A stretch of DNA of 14,281 bases from NCBI GenBank assembly GCA_017395715.1, contig JAFQNZ010000266.1, positions 1-14,281 on the forward strand. The letters run 5' to 3'. Of the stretch, positions 1 to 8,553 are shown piece by piece. The DNA is from Clostridia bacterium (lineage in GTDB: Bacteria > Bacillota > Clostridia > Oscillospirales > CAG-272). Each line of letters opens with the position of its first letter. Position 1 is the stretch's first letter. Position numbers and translations under genes: made by a program. The notes under the pieces were generated by a model. The model searched no databases, was not told the origin of the DNA, and saw nothing but the letters and a program-made list of their open reading frames with translations.

Positions 1-36
1 ATAAACCCTGGCAAGTCTGTTATCTTCTTTGAACAC
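1..36 (-). CDS. Possible 5' end of a gene downstream of hemW, cut by the window edge
   Basis: A GTG codon at 34-36 (minus strand) opens a frame with no stop to the window edge, giving 12 residues that start (M)FKEDNRLARVY. A purine-rich GGAAAGGGA sits 7 nt upstream of the GTG, a plausible ribosome-binding site, and the gap to the hemW stop is only 18 nt, so the gene could continue the operon. I do not recognise the product; the start does not resemble HrcA, which follows hemW in many Firmicutes. An ATG overlapping the hemW stop (56-58) gives only 12 codons before a stop. The call rests on spacing and the binding site only, and could be chance. Confidence 0.25.
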   Translation of the reverse strand, partial: MFKEDNRLARVY

Positions 37-54
37 CGCTTATTCCCTTTCCGT

Positions 55-1200
55 TCATTCATCAGGCAACAAATCGGCAATCACCGTATTGCTGACAAGA
101 AAGCCGCGCGGCGTAAACGCAATGGTATTTCCTTTGTGTGTTAAGAACCCATGCTTCACATATTCCCGAATTTTAGATGCAGCAGTCTTTTCGATAGCAT
201 ACCCAAATTTTTCTTTCAAATACACCATATCAAGCCCTGCAGTCGTGCGCAGTTTTAACATGATTTCCTCTTCGATTTCATCTTGAAGAGATAGGGTTAT
301 CTCCTCGCTGCGAGGAGGTATCTCCCAACGAGAAAGTGCCTGTATGTATGCCGCCAAATCTTTTTGATTGGCGTATCTCCGTCCGCCTATAAAGGAATGC
401 GCTGCAGGCCCTATACCGATATATTCTTTTCTTTTCCAGTAGCGCAGATTGTGACGGGATAAACATCCTTGTCTTGCAAAGTTGCTTATTTCATACTGTT
501 GAAACCCTGCTTTTTCCAAGAAATCACAGGCATACAGATACATATTCGCCACTTCATCTTCAGACGGAAGCGAAAGCTTTTCTCCCATTCGATGAAAAGG
601 CGTTCCCTCTTCAATCTTCAAGGCATACATCGAAATATGATTTGGCTTCAAGGACACTGCACGGTTCAGCGTATCACGGAACGATCCTTCTGTTTGATCG
701 GGCAAACCAAACATCAGATCAAGACTGATGTTATCTATATATTGTCTTGCAAGTGAATATGTCTTTTCAAAATCCTCATAAGAATGGATTCGGGAGAGCG
801 TACACAGCTCTGTATTGGAAGCTGACTGCAAGCCAAGACTCAAGCGGTTCACACCGTTTGACCGTAGCACGCCCAGCTTTTCTTCATCCAAGGTTGCAGG
901 GTTGGCTTCCAAAGTAAACTCTGCATCAGCGTTAATATGAAATCTTTCCCGCAAACCGCCAAGCAAAACAGCAAGCTGTGATGCAGATAACGAGGATGGC
1001 GTACCGCCCCCGATATAAACCGTATCGATCGTTCTTTCCCGATACTGTTCGGATACCATAGAAGCTTCTGTCAGAAGCGCCTGCAAATACGCATTGGCAA
1101 TAGAATAGTCTGTCTGTGAAAAAAAATCACAGTATGCACATTTTTTCAGGCAAAACGGAATGTGTACATACAAACCGAAAGACGGACAATCAGCTTTCAT
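55..1200 (-). CDS. hemW: HemW, radical-SAM haem chaperone (formerly oxygen-independent coproporphyrinogen III oxidase-like)
   Basis: The 381-residue protein belongs to the HemN/HemW radical-SAM family. C17-x3-C21-x2-C24 binds the SAM-coordinating [4Fe-4S] cluster. The residues after the last Cys are D-F, whereas true HemN carries a fourth nearby Cys, which points to HemW. VYIGGGTPS (the GGGTP motif) and the HN-x2-YW motif (HNLRYW), followed by YIGIGPAAHS, are also typical. Characterised HemW proteins bind haem and deliver it to haemoproteins; they do not oxidise coproporphyrinogen. The length is normal. I chose ATG 1200, which overlaps the end of lepA by 11 nt; a TTG two codons upstream (1206) is the alternative. 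No clear ribosome-binding site precedes it, so translation is probably coupled to lepA. The lepA-hemW order is common in Firmicutes. No other haem gene is visible here, so its client in this organism is unknown. Confidence 0.93.
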   Translation of the reverse strand: MKADCPSFGLYVHIPFCLKKCAYCDFFSQTDYSIANAYLQALLTEASMVSEQYRERTIDTVYIGGGTPSSLSASQLAVLLGGLRERFHINADAEFTLEANPATLDEEKLGVLRSNGVNRLSLGLQSASNTELCTLSRIHSYEDFEKTYSLARQYIDNISLDLMFGLPDQTEGSFRDTLNRAVSLKPNHISMYALKIEEGTPFHRMGEKLSLPSEDEVANMYLYACDFLEKAGFQQYEISNFARQGCLSRHNLRYWKRKEYIGIGPAAHSFIGGRRYANQKDLAAYIQALSRWEIPPRSEEITLSLQDEIEEEIMLKLRTTAGLDMVYLKEKFGYAIEKTAASKIREYVKHGFLTHKGNTIAFTPRGFLVSNTVIADLLPDE

Positions 1201-3004
1201 CGTCAAGTTTCAAAACCGCCATAAAGGCTTCCGGCGTTACCGAAACGCTGCCGAGTTGTCGCATCTTCTTTTTACCCTCTTTCTGCTTTTCAAGCAGTTT
1301 CTTTTTACGGGTAATGTCACCACCGTAGCACTTGGCAAGCACATCTTTTCGCATAGCTTTTACCGTCTCACGGGCGATGATCTTGCCGCCGATTGCCGCT
1401 TGTACGGGAATCTCAAAGAGTGCGCGCGGAATGTTTTCTTTCAATTTTTCGCAGATTTTGCGAGCTCTTGCGTATGCTTTGGTATCATGCACGATAAAAG
1501 AAAGCGCATCGATCACATCGCCGTTAAGCAAAATATCCAGCTTAACCAGCTTGCTTTCACGGTATTCCGAAAATTCGTAGTCAAGAGACGCATATCCACG
1601 CGAGCGGCTCTTCAAAACATCAAAGAAGTTGTAAATCACTTCGTTCAAAGGCATTTGATAATGCAGCTCCACACGTGTTTGATCAAGATACTTCATATCT
1701 TCAAAAATACCGCGTCTGTCTTGACAAAGATCCATAATTGAGCCGACAAACTCTACCGGTGTGATCACATTGGCGGCAATCATCGGTTCGTACACCTTAA
1801 CAATTTCATCCACCGAAGGATATTCGGAAGGATTATCGATAAACACTTCGCTTCCGTCTTTCTTTTCAATCTTGTAAATAACACTGGGCGCCGTGGTAAT
1901 AATATCAAGATTGAATTCTCTTTCAATGCGTTCTTGAATAATATCCATATGCAAAAGACCAAGAAAACCGCAACGGAAACCGAATCCAAGTGCCGCTGAA
2001 GTTTCCGCTTCAAACGAAAGTGCCGCATCGTTCAACTGCAATTTTTCAAGCGCATCACGCAGATCGCCGTATTTTGCTCCGTCTGCAGGATAGATACCGG
2101 AATATACCATGGGAAGCGCCTGCTTAAATCCGGGAAGCGCTTCATCGCACGGTGCTTCGGCAAGTGTCACCGTATCGCCCACTCGCGTTTCGGAAACATT
2201 CTTAATACTGGCAGTAAAGTATCCAACATCACCTGCCGAAAGAGAGTTTTCTTTCTTGAGACCAAAGGCAGTCATTGTGCCGACATCCACCACATCAAAT
2301 TCAGCACCCGTACTCATCAACCGAATGCGATCGCCCGAACGAAGTGTACCGTCCATCACACGAATGTAAACCACAACGCCAAGATAGGAATCATAGTAAG
2401 AGTCAAAGATCAAGCATTTGAGCGGTGCAGTTTCGTCTCCTTTGGGCGCAGGAATACCCGAAACAACCGCTTCCAAAACATCACGGATATTAAGACCTGT
2501 TTTGGCTGAAACAGCAGGACATCCTTCTGCAGGCACACCAATAATGTCCTCGATCTCTTTGCGGACGCGGTCGGGATCGGCAGAAGGCAAGTCGATCTTG
2601 TTCACCACAGGCAAAATCTCAAGGTCTGATTCGATTGCAAGATACGCATTGGCAAGCGTTTGCGCCTCAATACCCTGCGAAGCGTCAACAACAAGAAGCG
2701 CACCCTCGCATGCGTTAAGCGAACGGGACACCTCATAATTGAAGTCAACATGACCGGGGGTGTCGATCAGATTCAGCGTATATGTATCGCCGTCATCTGC
2801 TTTGTATTGCATTTTGACGGCGCGCGCTTTGATGGTAATGCCGCGCTCTCTTTCGAGATCCATATTGTCAAGAATTTGATTCTCCATCTCTCTTGTTGAT
2901 ACCGTTTCTGTTTTTTCCAGAAGACGGTCGGCAAGTGTACTCTTACCGTGATCAATATGGGCGATAATCGAAAAATTACGAATATGGGATTGTCTTTCGT
3001 TCAT
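1190..3004 (-). CDS. lepA: Elongation factor 4 (LepA), ribosome-associated GTPase
   Basis: The 604-residue protein is close to the usual ~600. It is a translational GTPase that binds the ribosome and has been linked to back-translocation, to relief of stalled elongation and to 30S biogenesis. The G domain shows the P-loop AHIDHGKST (15-23), switch-II DTPGHVD (81-87), NKID (135-138) and a downstream SAK. The ERERGITIKA segment (51-60) is switch I. The C-terminus carries the LepA-specific domain, with YGGDITRKKKLLEKQKEGKK and a G-x-V-x-V-x-x-x-x-F-x-x-VL ending. The start is ATG 3004; AGAAAGG lies about 12 nt upstream, a somewhat long spacing. The stop overlaps hemW. It is 46 nt from prkC and I see no promoter in that gap, so co-transcription from the rlmN promoter is likely. 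Confidence 0.97.
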   Translation of the reverse strand: MNERQSHIRNFSIIAHIDHGKSTLADRLLEKTETVSTREMENQILDNMDLERERGITIKARAVKMQYKADDGDTYTLNLIDTPGHVDFNYEVSRSLNACEGALLVVDASQGIEAQTLANAYLAIESDLEILPVVNKIDLPSADPDRVRKEIEDIIGVPAEGCPAVSAKTGLNIRDVLEAVVSGIPAPKGDETAPLKCLIFDSYYDSYLGVVVYIRVMDGTLRSGDRIRLMSTGAEFDVVDVGTMTAFGLKKENSLSAGDVGYFTASIKNVSETRVGDTVTLAEAPCDEALPGFKQALPMVYSGIYPADGAKYGDLRDALEKLQLNDAALSFEAETSAALGFGFRCGFLGLLHMDIIQERIEREFNLDIITTAPSVIYKIEKKDGSEVFIDNPSEYPSVDEIVKVYEPMIAANVITPVEFVGSIMDLCQDRRGIFEDMKYLDQTRVELHYQMPLNEVIYNFFDVLKSRSRGYASLDYEFSEYRESKLVKLDILLNGDVIDALSFIVHDTKAYARARKICEKLKENIPRALFEIPVQAAIGGKIIARETVKAMRKDVLAKCYGGDITRKKKLLEKQKEGKKKMRQLGSVSVTPEAFMAVLKLDDES

Positions 3005-3050
3005 TTTATGGTTTAACCTTTCTGTTATACAAGTTTCAAAAGGAAATCAT

Positions 3051-4835
3051 TCAGTTTTGGGAAATCTCTTCCTGCCCGCTGATAACAATTTCCAAAGTTG
3101 TCAGATTAACCGCAATTCTTTCACCGAATAAATGGCTTTGTGAAATAACAGTACCTTCCGACTCTGTTGATTCCCGATACACACTGTGATAGTTTGTAAG
3201 GCCCGATTGCTCCAAAAGCAAAAGCGCCTCTTCATGCGTTTGTCCCACCAAATTCGGAACATATTGGTACACCGCTTCTTCTCCCGCGCTGACATACAAA
3301 ACAATCGGTTCATTCTGTATAGCAGCTTCCCCTGCCGAAGGCGTTGTTCCGATCACTGTTCCTGCAGGAGATGACGACGAATACTGTTTTACCACCTGCG
3401 TGACAAATCCCTGCGCTTCAAGTTCCATCTCCACAGCACGGTTTTCTTTTCCGCTGTAATCGGGCATGATCATAACACGGCAACCGCCGCTGAGCGTAAG
3501 AACAAGCTTGGGTTTTTCATGCTCGGCAAGATGCTGTGCAGAACGGGCGGGCGGGTCTTGGCTAACAATGGTATTGAGCGGAATCGAAGCATGATACTCA
3601 TATTCCACTTGCACATCATACCCCTTATCACGTAAGGATTGGGCAAGATCTTCGGTATATGTCTGATCGAGAAGACCGCCAACCGTAATTACAGTCTTTT
3701 TCCCCGCATCATAGGAAAAGATACGGTTAACCGCGAGAAGACTGACCAAAACAAATAACGAAAGCAAGACAAGAAAAACACCCGCCAAGAATAATGTTGT
3801 TCGGCGTTTTTTCTCTTTTTTGGCAGGCTCCTTTTCAGGAGGGTCGCCTTCCTTGACTTGGCCCACAAGCTTTAGTGCCGAAGGAACAAAGCGTTCCGCC
3901 GAAGTATCCTCCGGCAAAGCCTCGTAGGCATTATACGGGTCATTCGGCAAATCAAAAGCAAAATAAATATGTGGGTTTTCATAATACAGATTGATATAGC
4001 GCATCATTTCATCTGCCGATTCGAATCGGGTGGCAGGATTCTTATTCATGGCACGAAGTACAATCTGTTCAACCGCTGTCGGAATATTCGGATTAAAAAA
4101 GCCGGGGTTGGCAGGCGTTTCCTTTAAGTGCTTACGAATGATTTCATCCATACGGTCGTAAGCATTCGGCTTGTCCGATTGAAACGGCAACTGCCCGCAA
4201 AGCATTTCATAAAGCAAAATACCCGCCGAATAAATATCCGACCGTGCATCCACGCGCCCGCCCGCCGCTTGTTCGGGGCTGATATAGTTTACCGTTCCAA
4301 CCGCTTTGCCGGACGTTGTATTTTCAAAGCCGGGAATCAAGGCGATACCAAAATCAACCAGCTTGACAAGTCCGCCTTGAATCAGCCTGACATTTTGCGG
4401 CTTAACATCACGGTGAACAATTCCCTTGCCGTGTGCATGGGAAAGTGCGCTCAATATCTGCGAAAAATAGCTGAGTGCTTCATCCACCGAAAGCCTTCCG
4501 CCTTTTCGGTTCATGTAATGCATCAGCGTTTCGCCAACAGCAAGCTCCATAACGATATAACGGCAGTCCTCGCGCATCGATCCGCCGTAATACGATACGA
4601 TGTTAGGATGGCTGTCAAGCAGAGCAAACGCTTTGACCTCGTGGTCAAACTGACGTTTGGCTTCTTCGTCGATCATTCTTTCTTTATCAAAAATCTTGAC
4701 AGCAACTTCCGTTTCGGTTTCGGTATCCACAGCACGGTAAACTTTGGCGGAGTTCCCCACTCCCACTACATCCAATAAACGGTACCGCCCGTCAAACAGT
4801 ACATCTTCGCTTCTGTCCATGCTATGGTACGCCAC
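3051..4835 (-). CDS. prkC: Membrane Ser/Thr protein kinase with PASTA repeats (PrkC/Stk1 type)
   Basis: The 594-residue protein is a Hanks-type kinase. The glycine-rich loop is near 25-32, catalytic Lys47 lies in VAVKIF, the catalytic loop is HRDVKPQN (141-148), the metal-binding DFG is 161-163, and the activation segment ends at SPEQ (186-189). A charged juxtamembrane stretch (about 330-346, KKEKKRR) leads into one membrane helix (about 347-369). Outside the cell are three PASTA-like repeats (about 381-450, 452-518, 524-587). In characterised members these bind muropeptides or lipid II, and the kinase phosphorylates cell-division, envelope and translation proteins. The first repeat is divergent: it lacks the usual early Pro, which the other two keep (MPDYSG, VPNLVG). 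The start is GTG 4835, chosen because AAAGGA lies 8 nt upstream; the next Met (codon 6) would be too far away. It lies 16 nt after its partner phosphatase. Confidence 0.95.
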   Translation of the reverse strand: MAYHSMDRSEDVLFDGRYRLLDVVGVGNSAKVYRAVDTETETEVAVKIFDKERMIDEEAKRQFDHEVKAFALLDSHPNIVSYYGGSMREDCRYIVMELAVGETLMHYMNRKGGRLSVDEALSYFSQILSALSHAHGKGIVHRDVKPQNVRLIQGGLVKLVDFGIALIPGFENTTSGKAVGTVNYISPEQAAGGRVDARSDIYSAGILLYEMLCGQLPFQSDKPNAYDRMDEIIRKHLKETPANPGFFNPNIPTAVEQIVLRAMNKNPATRFESADEMMRYINLYYENPHIYFAFDLPNDPYNAYEALPEDTSAERFVPSALKLVGQVKEGDPPEKEPAKKEKKRRTTLFLAGVFLVLLSLFVLVSLLAVNRIFSYDAGKKTVITVGGLLDQTYTEDLAQSLRDKGYDVQVEYEYHASIPLNTIVSQDPPARSAQHLAEHEKPKLVLTLSGGCRVMIMPDYSGKENRAVEMELEAQGFVTQVVKQYSSSSPAGTVIGTTPSAGEAAIQNEPIVLYVSAGEEAVYQYVPNLVGQTHEEALLLLEQSGLTNYHSVYRESTESEGTVISQSHLFGERIAVNLTTLEIVISGQEEISQN

Positions 4836-4851
4836 AAAAGGCTTCCTTTCT

Positions 4852-5625
4852 TCAGAATGTTAGTAAAACAGCGGTAATGTTATCTCGTCCGCCGTTGGCA
4901 TTTGCAATATCGATAAGCGCCTTCACCTTCTCTTCGGTCGCTCGAGCATAGATCTCCTTGCTACCCCATACGATTGCGTATATCTCCTCGTTTGCCGCAT
5001 AGCCGGAAAGACCGTCACTGCAAAGCATCAAAGTCTCATTGTCGGCAAGTGTCAACCGAAAAGATTCACTTGTGACAAGTGCCCTTGTACCGATCGCGCG
5101 GGTAATCACATTGCGGTCGGGATGTGCGGCAGCAAGTTCCGGTGCCAATAACCCGTTATCGATCAGCATTTGCACATACGAGTGGTCTGTCGTCACTTGC
5201 CTCATGGAATGCGATGTCAGATGATATAAGCGAGAATCACCGACATTGCAGATGTAAGCTTCTTTGCCCAGCACAAGAACCGCCACAAGCGTTGTCCCCA
5301 TGCCGATGAGATCAATGGAATCCTTCGCATAGTTGTAAACAGCAGAGTTGGCTTCCGCCACAGCCTGTTTCATGATCCCTTCTATTATTGCCTCATCATC
5401 GTCATGATTATCAAAGCTGATTGAAAGAAATGCCTGAATTTTTTCTTTTACATACGCCGTAAACTGCTCCACAGCAAGCGACGACGCAATTTTTCCGCCA
5501 ACTGCACCGCCCATACCGTCACAGACAACTGCAAGAACAGCATCCTCGGCAAGCAAAGTAATCGCAAAGGAATCCTGATTATCCGCTCGGTGCCTTCCGA
5601 TATCGGTCATTCCGTAATATTCCAT
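4852..5625 (-). CDS. prpC: PP2C-family Ser/Thr protein phosphatase (PrpC/Stp), partner of PrkC
   Basis: The 257-residue metal-dependent phosphatase is the normal length for a bacterial stand-alone PP2C. The family motifs appear in order: RxDNQD (13-18), DGMGG (36-40, with metal ligand Asp36), GMGTT (108-112), GDSR (129-132), SDGL (203-206, with metal ligand Asp204) and GGRDN (245-249, with metal ligand Asp248). It has no signal peptide or membrane segment, so it is cytoplasmic. In Firmicutes this protein reverses phosphorylation by the PASTA kinase encoded next to it; here the kinase starts 16 nt downstream. Start ATG 5625 has AGGAA about 9 nt upstream. There is a 41-nt gap to rlmN without a convincing promoter, so it is probably co-transcribed with rlmN. 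Confidence 0.95.
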   Translation of the reverse strand: MEYYGMTDIGRHRADNQDSFAITLLAEDAVLAVVCDGMGGAVGGKIASSLAVEQFTAYVKEKIQAFLSISFDNHDDDEAIIEGIMKQAVAEANSAVYNYAKDSIDLIGMGTTLVAVLVLGKEAYICNVGDSRLYHLTSHSMRQVTTDHSYVQMLIDNGLLAPELAAAHPDRNVITRAIGTRALVTSESFRLTLADNETLMLCSDGLSGYAANEEIYAIVWGSKEIYARATEEKVKALIDIANANGGRDNITAVLLTF

Positions 5626-5666
5626 ATCAATATTTCCTCAAAAAACAAATACTATTCAATAATTGA

Positions 5667-6731
5667 TCACTCGTTTTTATCCGCATTGTGACGAAGCTGA
5701 CCGCAAGACGCATTGATATCTGCCCCAAGTGTCCGTCTAACCGTAGCGTTGATCGAAAGCGCATTCAACTCTTTGGCAAACTGCATCACCGATGCTTTGT
5801 TTCCTCGTTTGAAACCACTCTCTTCCACTTCGTTCACGGGAATCAGATTCACATGAAGCGGTCTTTTTCCAAGGTATTTCTTCAAAAGAGCGGCAAGTTT
5901 TACCGCATCCTCTTTTCTGTCGTTCTTTCCCGCAATTAAAGTATATTCAAATGAGATACGTCTTCCGGTTTTGTCGAAATAATCGCGACACGCTGTGAGA
6001 AGTGCATCGAGAGGAAAACGCTTGTTCACAGGCATGATTTCAGAGCGGGCTTCGTCACTTGCAGCGTGCAGAGAAATGGAAAGCGTCAGCGGCATATCTT
6101 CTTCGGCAAGGCGGTAAATGCGGTCCGCAAGACCGCAAGTCGAAAGCGAAATATGACGGTAGCCGATATTCAAACCCTTTTCGCTGTTAACAAGCTTCAA
6201 AAAACGAATGACATTGTCATAATTGTCAAGCGGTTCTCCGATGCCCATCAAAACGATATTGGAGATTCTGATTGAAAGATCTTTCTCTGCCACAAGGATC
6301 TGTCCAAGTATCTCTCCCGGCAAAAGGTCTCGCACCTTACCGCCAATCGTAGAAGCACAAAAACGGCATCCCATACGACAGCCGGCCTGTGTGGAAAGAC
6401 ATATGGAATACCCATGCTCATACTGCATGACCACGCTTTCAACATATTCCCCATCATGCAAGCGATACAAAAACTTTACCGTTCCGTCAATTTGCGAAAC
6501 AAATTTTTGAAAAACCGAAGGATAGGAAAGCCAGGCTTTCTCGTTCAACTCAGCAATCAACTTAGCCGGAAGATTGGTCATTTCCGAAAAACACGCACCT
6601 CTGCGAATCCATTCGGCAATCTGTACCGCACGGAATTTCGGTTGTTTCAAAACCGTAACCACAAACTCACTCAGTTCATCAAAACTCATCGAAACAAGAT
6701 CACAAAGAGCCGATGCATTCTTTTCTGTCAT
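5667..6731 (-). CDS. rlmN: RlmN, dual-specificity 23S rRNA A2503 / tRNA A37 adenine-C2 methyltransferase
   Basis: The 354-residue radical-SAM enzyme methylates C2 of A2503 in 23S rRNA and, in characterised members, A37 of some tRNAs. The cluster motif is C118-x3-C122-x2-C125 (within GCRMGCRFCAS). The two catalytic cysteines of the family are present: C111 in SICLST (equivalent to E. coli Cys118) and C343 in ASCGQLR (the methyl-carrying Cys, E. coli Cys355). GIGEPLDNYDNV (163-174) matches the family GEP motif. It is RlmN rather than Cfr by the overall sequence, but I could not run a tree. Start ATG 6731 follows a strong AAGGGAGG about 6 nt upstream. It is the first gene of the minus-strand operon, preceded by a good promoter. 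Confidence 0.95.
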   Translation of the reverse strand: MTEKNASALCDLVSMSFDELSEFVVTVLKQPKFRAVQIAEWIRRGACFSEMTNLPAKLIAELNEKAWLSYPSVFQKFVSQIDGTVKFLYRLHDGEYVESVVMQYEHGYSICLSTQAGCRMGCRFCASTIGGKVRDLLPGEILGQILVAEKDLSIRISNIVLMGIGEPLDNYDNVIRFLKLVNSEKGLNIGYRHISLSTCGLADRIYRLAEEDMPLTLSISLHAASDEARSEIMPVNKRFPLDALLTACRDYFDKTGRRISFEYTLIAGKNDRKEDAVKLAALLKKYLGKRPLHVNLIPVNEVEESGFKRGNKASVMQFAKELNALSINATVRRTLGADINASCGQLRHNADKNE

Positions 6732-6772
6732 GTCACAACCTCCCTTACAAAAGCGTAAAATAACCTATGATA

Positions 6773-6801
6773 AGTATATCATATTTCTTTTTCTTTTTCA
6801 A
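6773..6801 (-). promoter_or_regulatory. Sigma-A type promoter of the rlmN-prpC-prkC-lepA-hemW operon
   Basis: Read on the minus strand, TTGAAA (6801-6796) is followed after 17 nt by TATACT (6778-6773), with a TGA directly before the -10, giving an extended -10 (TGn). The predicted transcript starts near 6766, about 35 nt before the rlmN ATG. It is back to back with the cls promoter. The prediction is by eye. Confidence 0.75.
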
Positions 6802-6866
6802 TAATTCCCCAACAAAAAAACACAAAACATACAGAAAAATTTCCGCTTTTTTTCTTATCATTCGGC

Positions 6867-6895
6867 TTGACAAGCAAAGTAAATGGTGATACTAT
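6867..6895 (+). promoter_or_regulatory. Sigma-A type promoter of cls
   Basis: TTGACA (6867-6872) and TACTAT (6890-6895) are separated by exactly 17 nt, and TGA precedes the -10, making an extended -10. The predicted start of transcription is near 6902, leaving a leader of about 40 nt before the cls ATG at 6942. The first three bases of the -35 box (TTG) could be mistaken for a start codon of a longer cls frame. Confidence 0.78.
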
Positions 6896-6941
6896 TTTAA
6901 TAGCCGATAAATCGACAAGTTCAGAAAAAGGTGGTGATAGC

Positions 6942-8513
6942 ATGGAAAAACAATCTGGAGGAGTCCGTCTTCTCAAAAAAAGCAAACGTGGGCTTGTGCG
7001 TGCTATTTTCAGCCGTACCGGATTGGTTTTTACTCTGTTAATGCTGCAGTTTTTTGTCATGTTCCTTTTTATGGTTTGGTTTGATGATCTCGTTTCTTAT
7101 TTTTGGGCAGGTCACTACGTTTTATCTGTCATCGCCTTCTTGGTTCTTGTCAATTCACAAATTGACCCATCCGCCAAACTCACATGGATCGTAGTCATTC
7201 TTCTCTTTCCCATTTTCGGTATGCTTCTTTTCTGGTACACCAAGAGTGATATCGGCCACAGAACGCTCAAAAAGCGTTATGAAAAACAACTTGAAATCAC
7301 CCATAATGCAATCGTGCAAAAAGCAGAGGTAACCCAAGCACTCCCGCATGATGCACCCGAACTTGTATCCCTTGGCAACTACCTTGAAAAAAGCGGATGT
7401 CACCCTGTTTTTGCACAAACCCAAACCACCTATTTTTCTTCAGGTGAATCGCAGTGGGAAGCCATCCTTGCCGAAATTGAAAAGGCAGAAAAGTTTATTT
7501 TTCTCGAATATTTCATCGTGGAAGAAGGTGTCATGTGGGGCAAAATCCTCGAGATTCTCGCCAAAAAAGCGTCCGAAGGTGTCGATGTCCGTTTTATCTA
7601 CGATGGCACCTGTGAATTCACCACCCTTCCTCACAGCTATCCCAAACAACTGAAAGACATTGGTATTACCACCAAAGTGTTTGCTCCCGTTGCGCCTTTT
7701 GCTTCTACGCATTACAACTACCGCGACCACAGAAAGATCCTTGTGATCGATGGAAGAGTCGGTTTCACAGGCGGCTCAAACTTAGCAGATGAATACATCA
7801 ATCTAAGAAAAAAACACGGTCATTGGAAAGATGCCGCCATCATGCTCAAAGGAGACGCTGTCAGCAGTCTGACACTTCTCTTTTTGCAAATGTGGAACCT
7901 CAATGAACCCTCACCGGAGTACGAACGCTATCTTAGCTCTCCCCCGGAAACGTCGTTTGCAACCGATGGTTATGTCATCCCGTTCGGCGACTTCCCGCTT
8001 GATGCTTACCGCACCTGCGAAATGATATATATCGACATTCTCAATCGTGCCGAGCGCTATGTGCATATCATGACGCCGTATCTCATTCTTGACGGTGCGC
8101 TTGAAACCGCCATCAAATTTGCCGCACAGCGCGGTGTTGATGTGACTTTGATCATCCCCGGAACACCCGATAAAAGAGCGCCTTACGCATTAGCACGAAC
8201 CCACTACGCTTCGCTTATGCGCGCAGGCGTTAAAATCTATGAATATACCCCCGGCTTTGTTCACTCAAAAGTATTTGTCAGTGATGATATCCGCGGTGTT
8301 GTGGGAACTGTAAATCTTGACTATCGCAGTTTATACCACCACTTCGAATGCGCCGCGTATTTGTATCGGACAGGCTGTCTTTACGATATCGAAAAAGATT
8401 TCCAAGAAACACTCTCCGTTTCCGAAGAAATGACCCTGAAAAACTATCGCAAAAAGAAACGAGGCTATTACTTTCTCGGTCTTCTTTTGAAGATTCTCGC
8501 TCCCCTCTTATAA
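6942..8513 (+). CDS. cls: Cardiolipin synthase (phospholipase D superfamily)
   Basis: The 523-residue membrane enzyme joins two phosphatidylglycerol molecules into cardiolipin and glycerol. Three hydrophobic segments (about 27-46, 57-71, 81-99) form the N-terminal membrane part; bacterial ClsA-type enzymes usually have two, so the first may be a signal-like helix. Two phospholipase-D HKD motifs follow: H263-x-K265-x4-D270 (HRKILVID, then GGSN) and H441-x-K443-x4-D448 (HSKVFVSD, then GTVNLDYRS). I chose ATG 6942 because AGGTGGT lies 6 nt upstream and the promoter sits at 6867-6895; the frame opens earlier (TTG 6867), but that codon is part of the -35 box. The C-terminus is basic then hydrophobic (KKKRGYYFLGLLLKILAPLL). 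It is the only gene of its transcription unit and ends in a shared terminator. Confidence 0.95.
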   Translation: MEKQSGGVRLLKKSKRGLVRAIFSRTGLVFTLLMLQFFVMFLFMVWFDDLVSYFWAGHYVLSVIAFLVLVNSQIDPSAKLTWIVVILLFPIFGMLLFWYTKSDIGHRTLKKRYEKQLEITHNAIVQKAEVTQALPHDAPELVSLGNYLEKSGCHPVFAQTQTTYFSSGESQWEAILAEIEKAEKFIFLEYFIVEEGVMWGKILEILAKKASEGVDVRFIYDGTCEFTTLPHSYPKQLKDIGITTKVFAPVAPFASTHYNYRDHRKILVIDGRVGFTGGSNLADEYINLRKKHGHWKDAAIMLKGDAVSSLTLLFLQMWNLNEPSPEYERYLSSPPETSFATDGYVIPFGDFPLDAYRTCEMIYIDILNRAERYVHIMTPYLILDGALETAIKFAAQRGVDVTLIIPGTPDKRAPYALARTHYASLMRAGVKIYEYTPGFVHSKVFVSDDIRGVVGTVNLDYRSLYHHFECAAYLYRTGCLYDIEKDFQETLSVSEEMTLKNYRKKKRGYYFLGLLLKILAPLL

Positions 8514-8523
8514 AAAATAAACA

Positions 8524-8553
8524 GGCTGTTGCGCGAGCAACAGCCTTGTTTTT
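8524..8553. terminator. Bidirectional intrinsic terminator between cls and the GDPD gene
   Basis: A perfect 9-bp GC-rich stem, GGCTGTTGC (8524-8532) and GCAACAGCC (8537-8545), closes on a GCGA tetraloop of the stable GNRA class. It is followed by TTGTTTTT on the plus strand. Read on the minus strand, the stem is followed by TGTTTATTTTTTA. It can therefore end both cls and the convergent phosphodiesterase gene. Confidence 0.92.

Noticed and set aside
4128..4778. 216-codon plus-strand frame inside prkC
   Set aside because: It is antisense to the kinase catalytic domain, whose motifs are all intact; the product has no recognisable pattern.
6867..6941. 25-codon extension of cls from TTG 6867
   Set aside because: The TTG is part of the TTGACA -35 box, and ATG 6942 has a well-placed ribosome-binding site.
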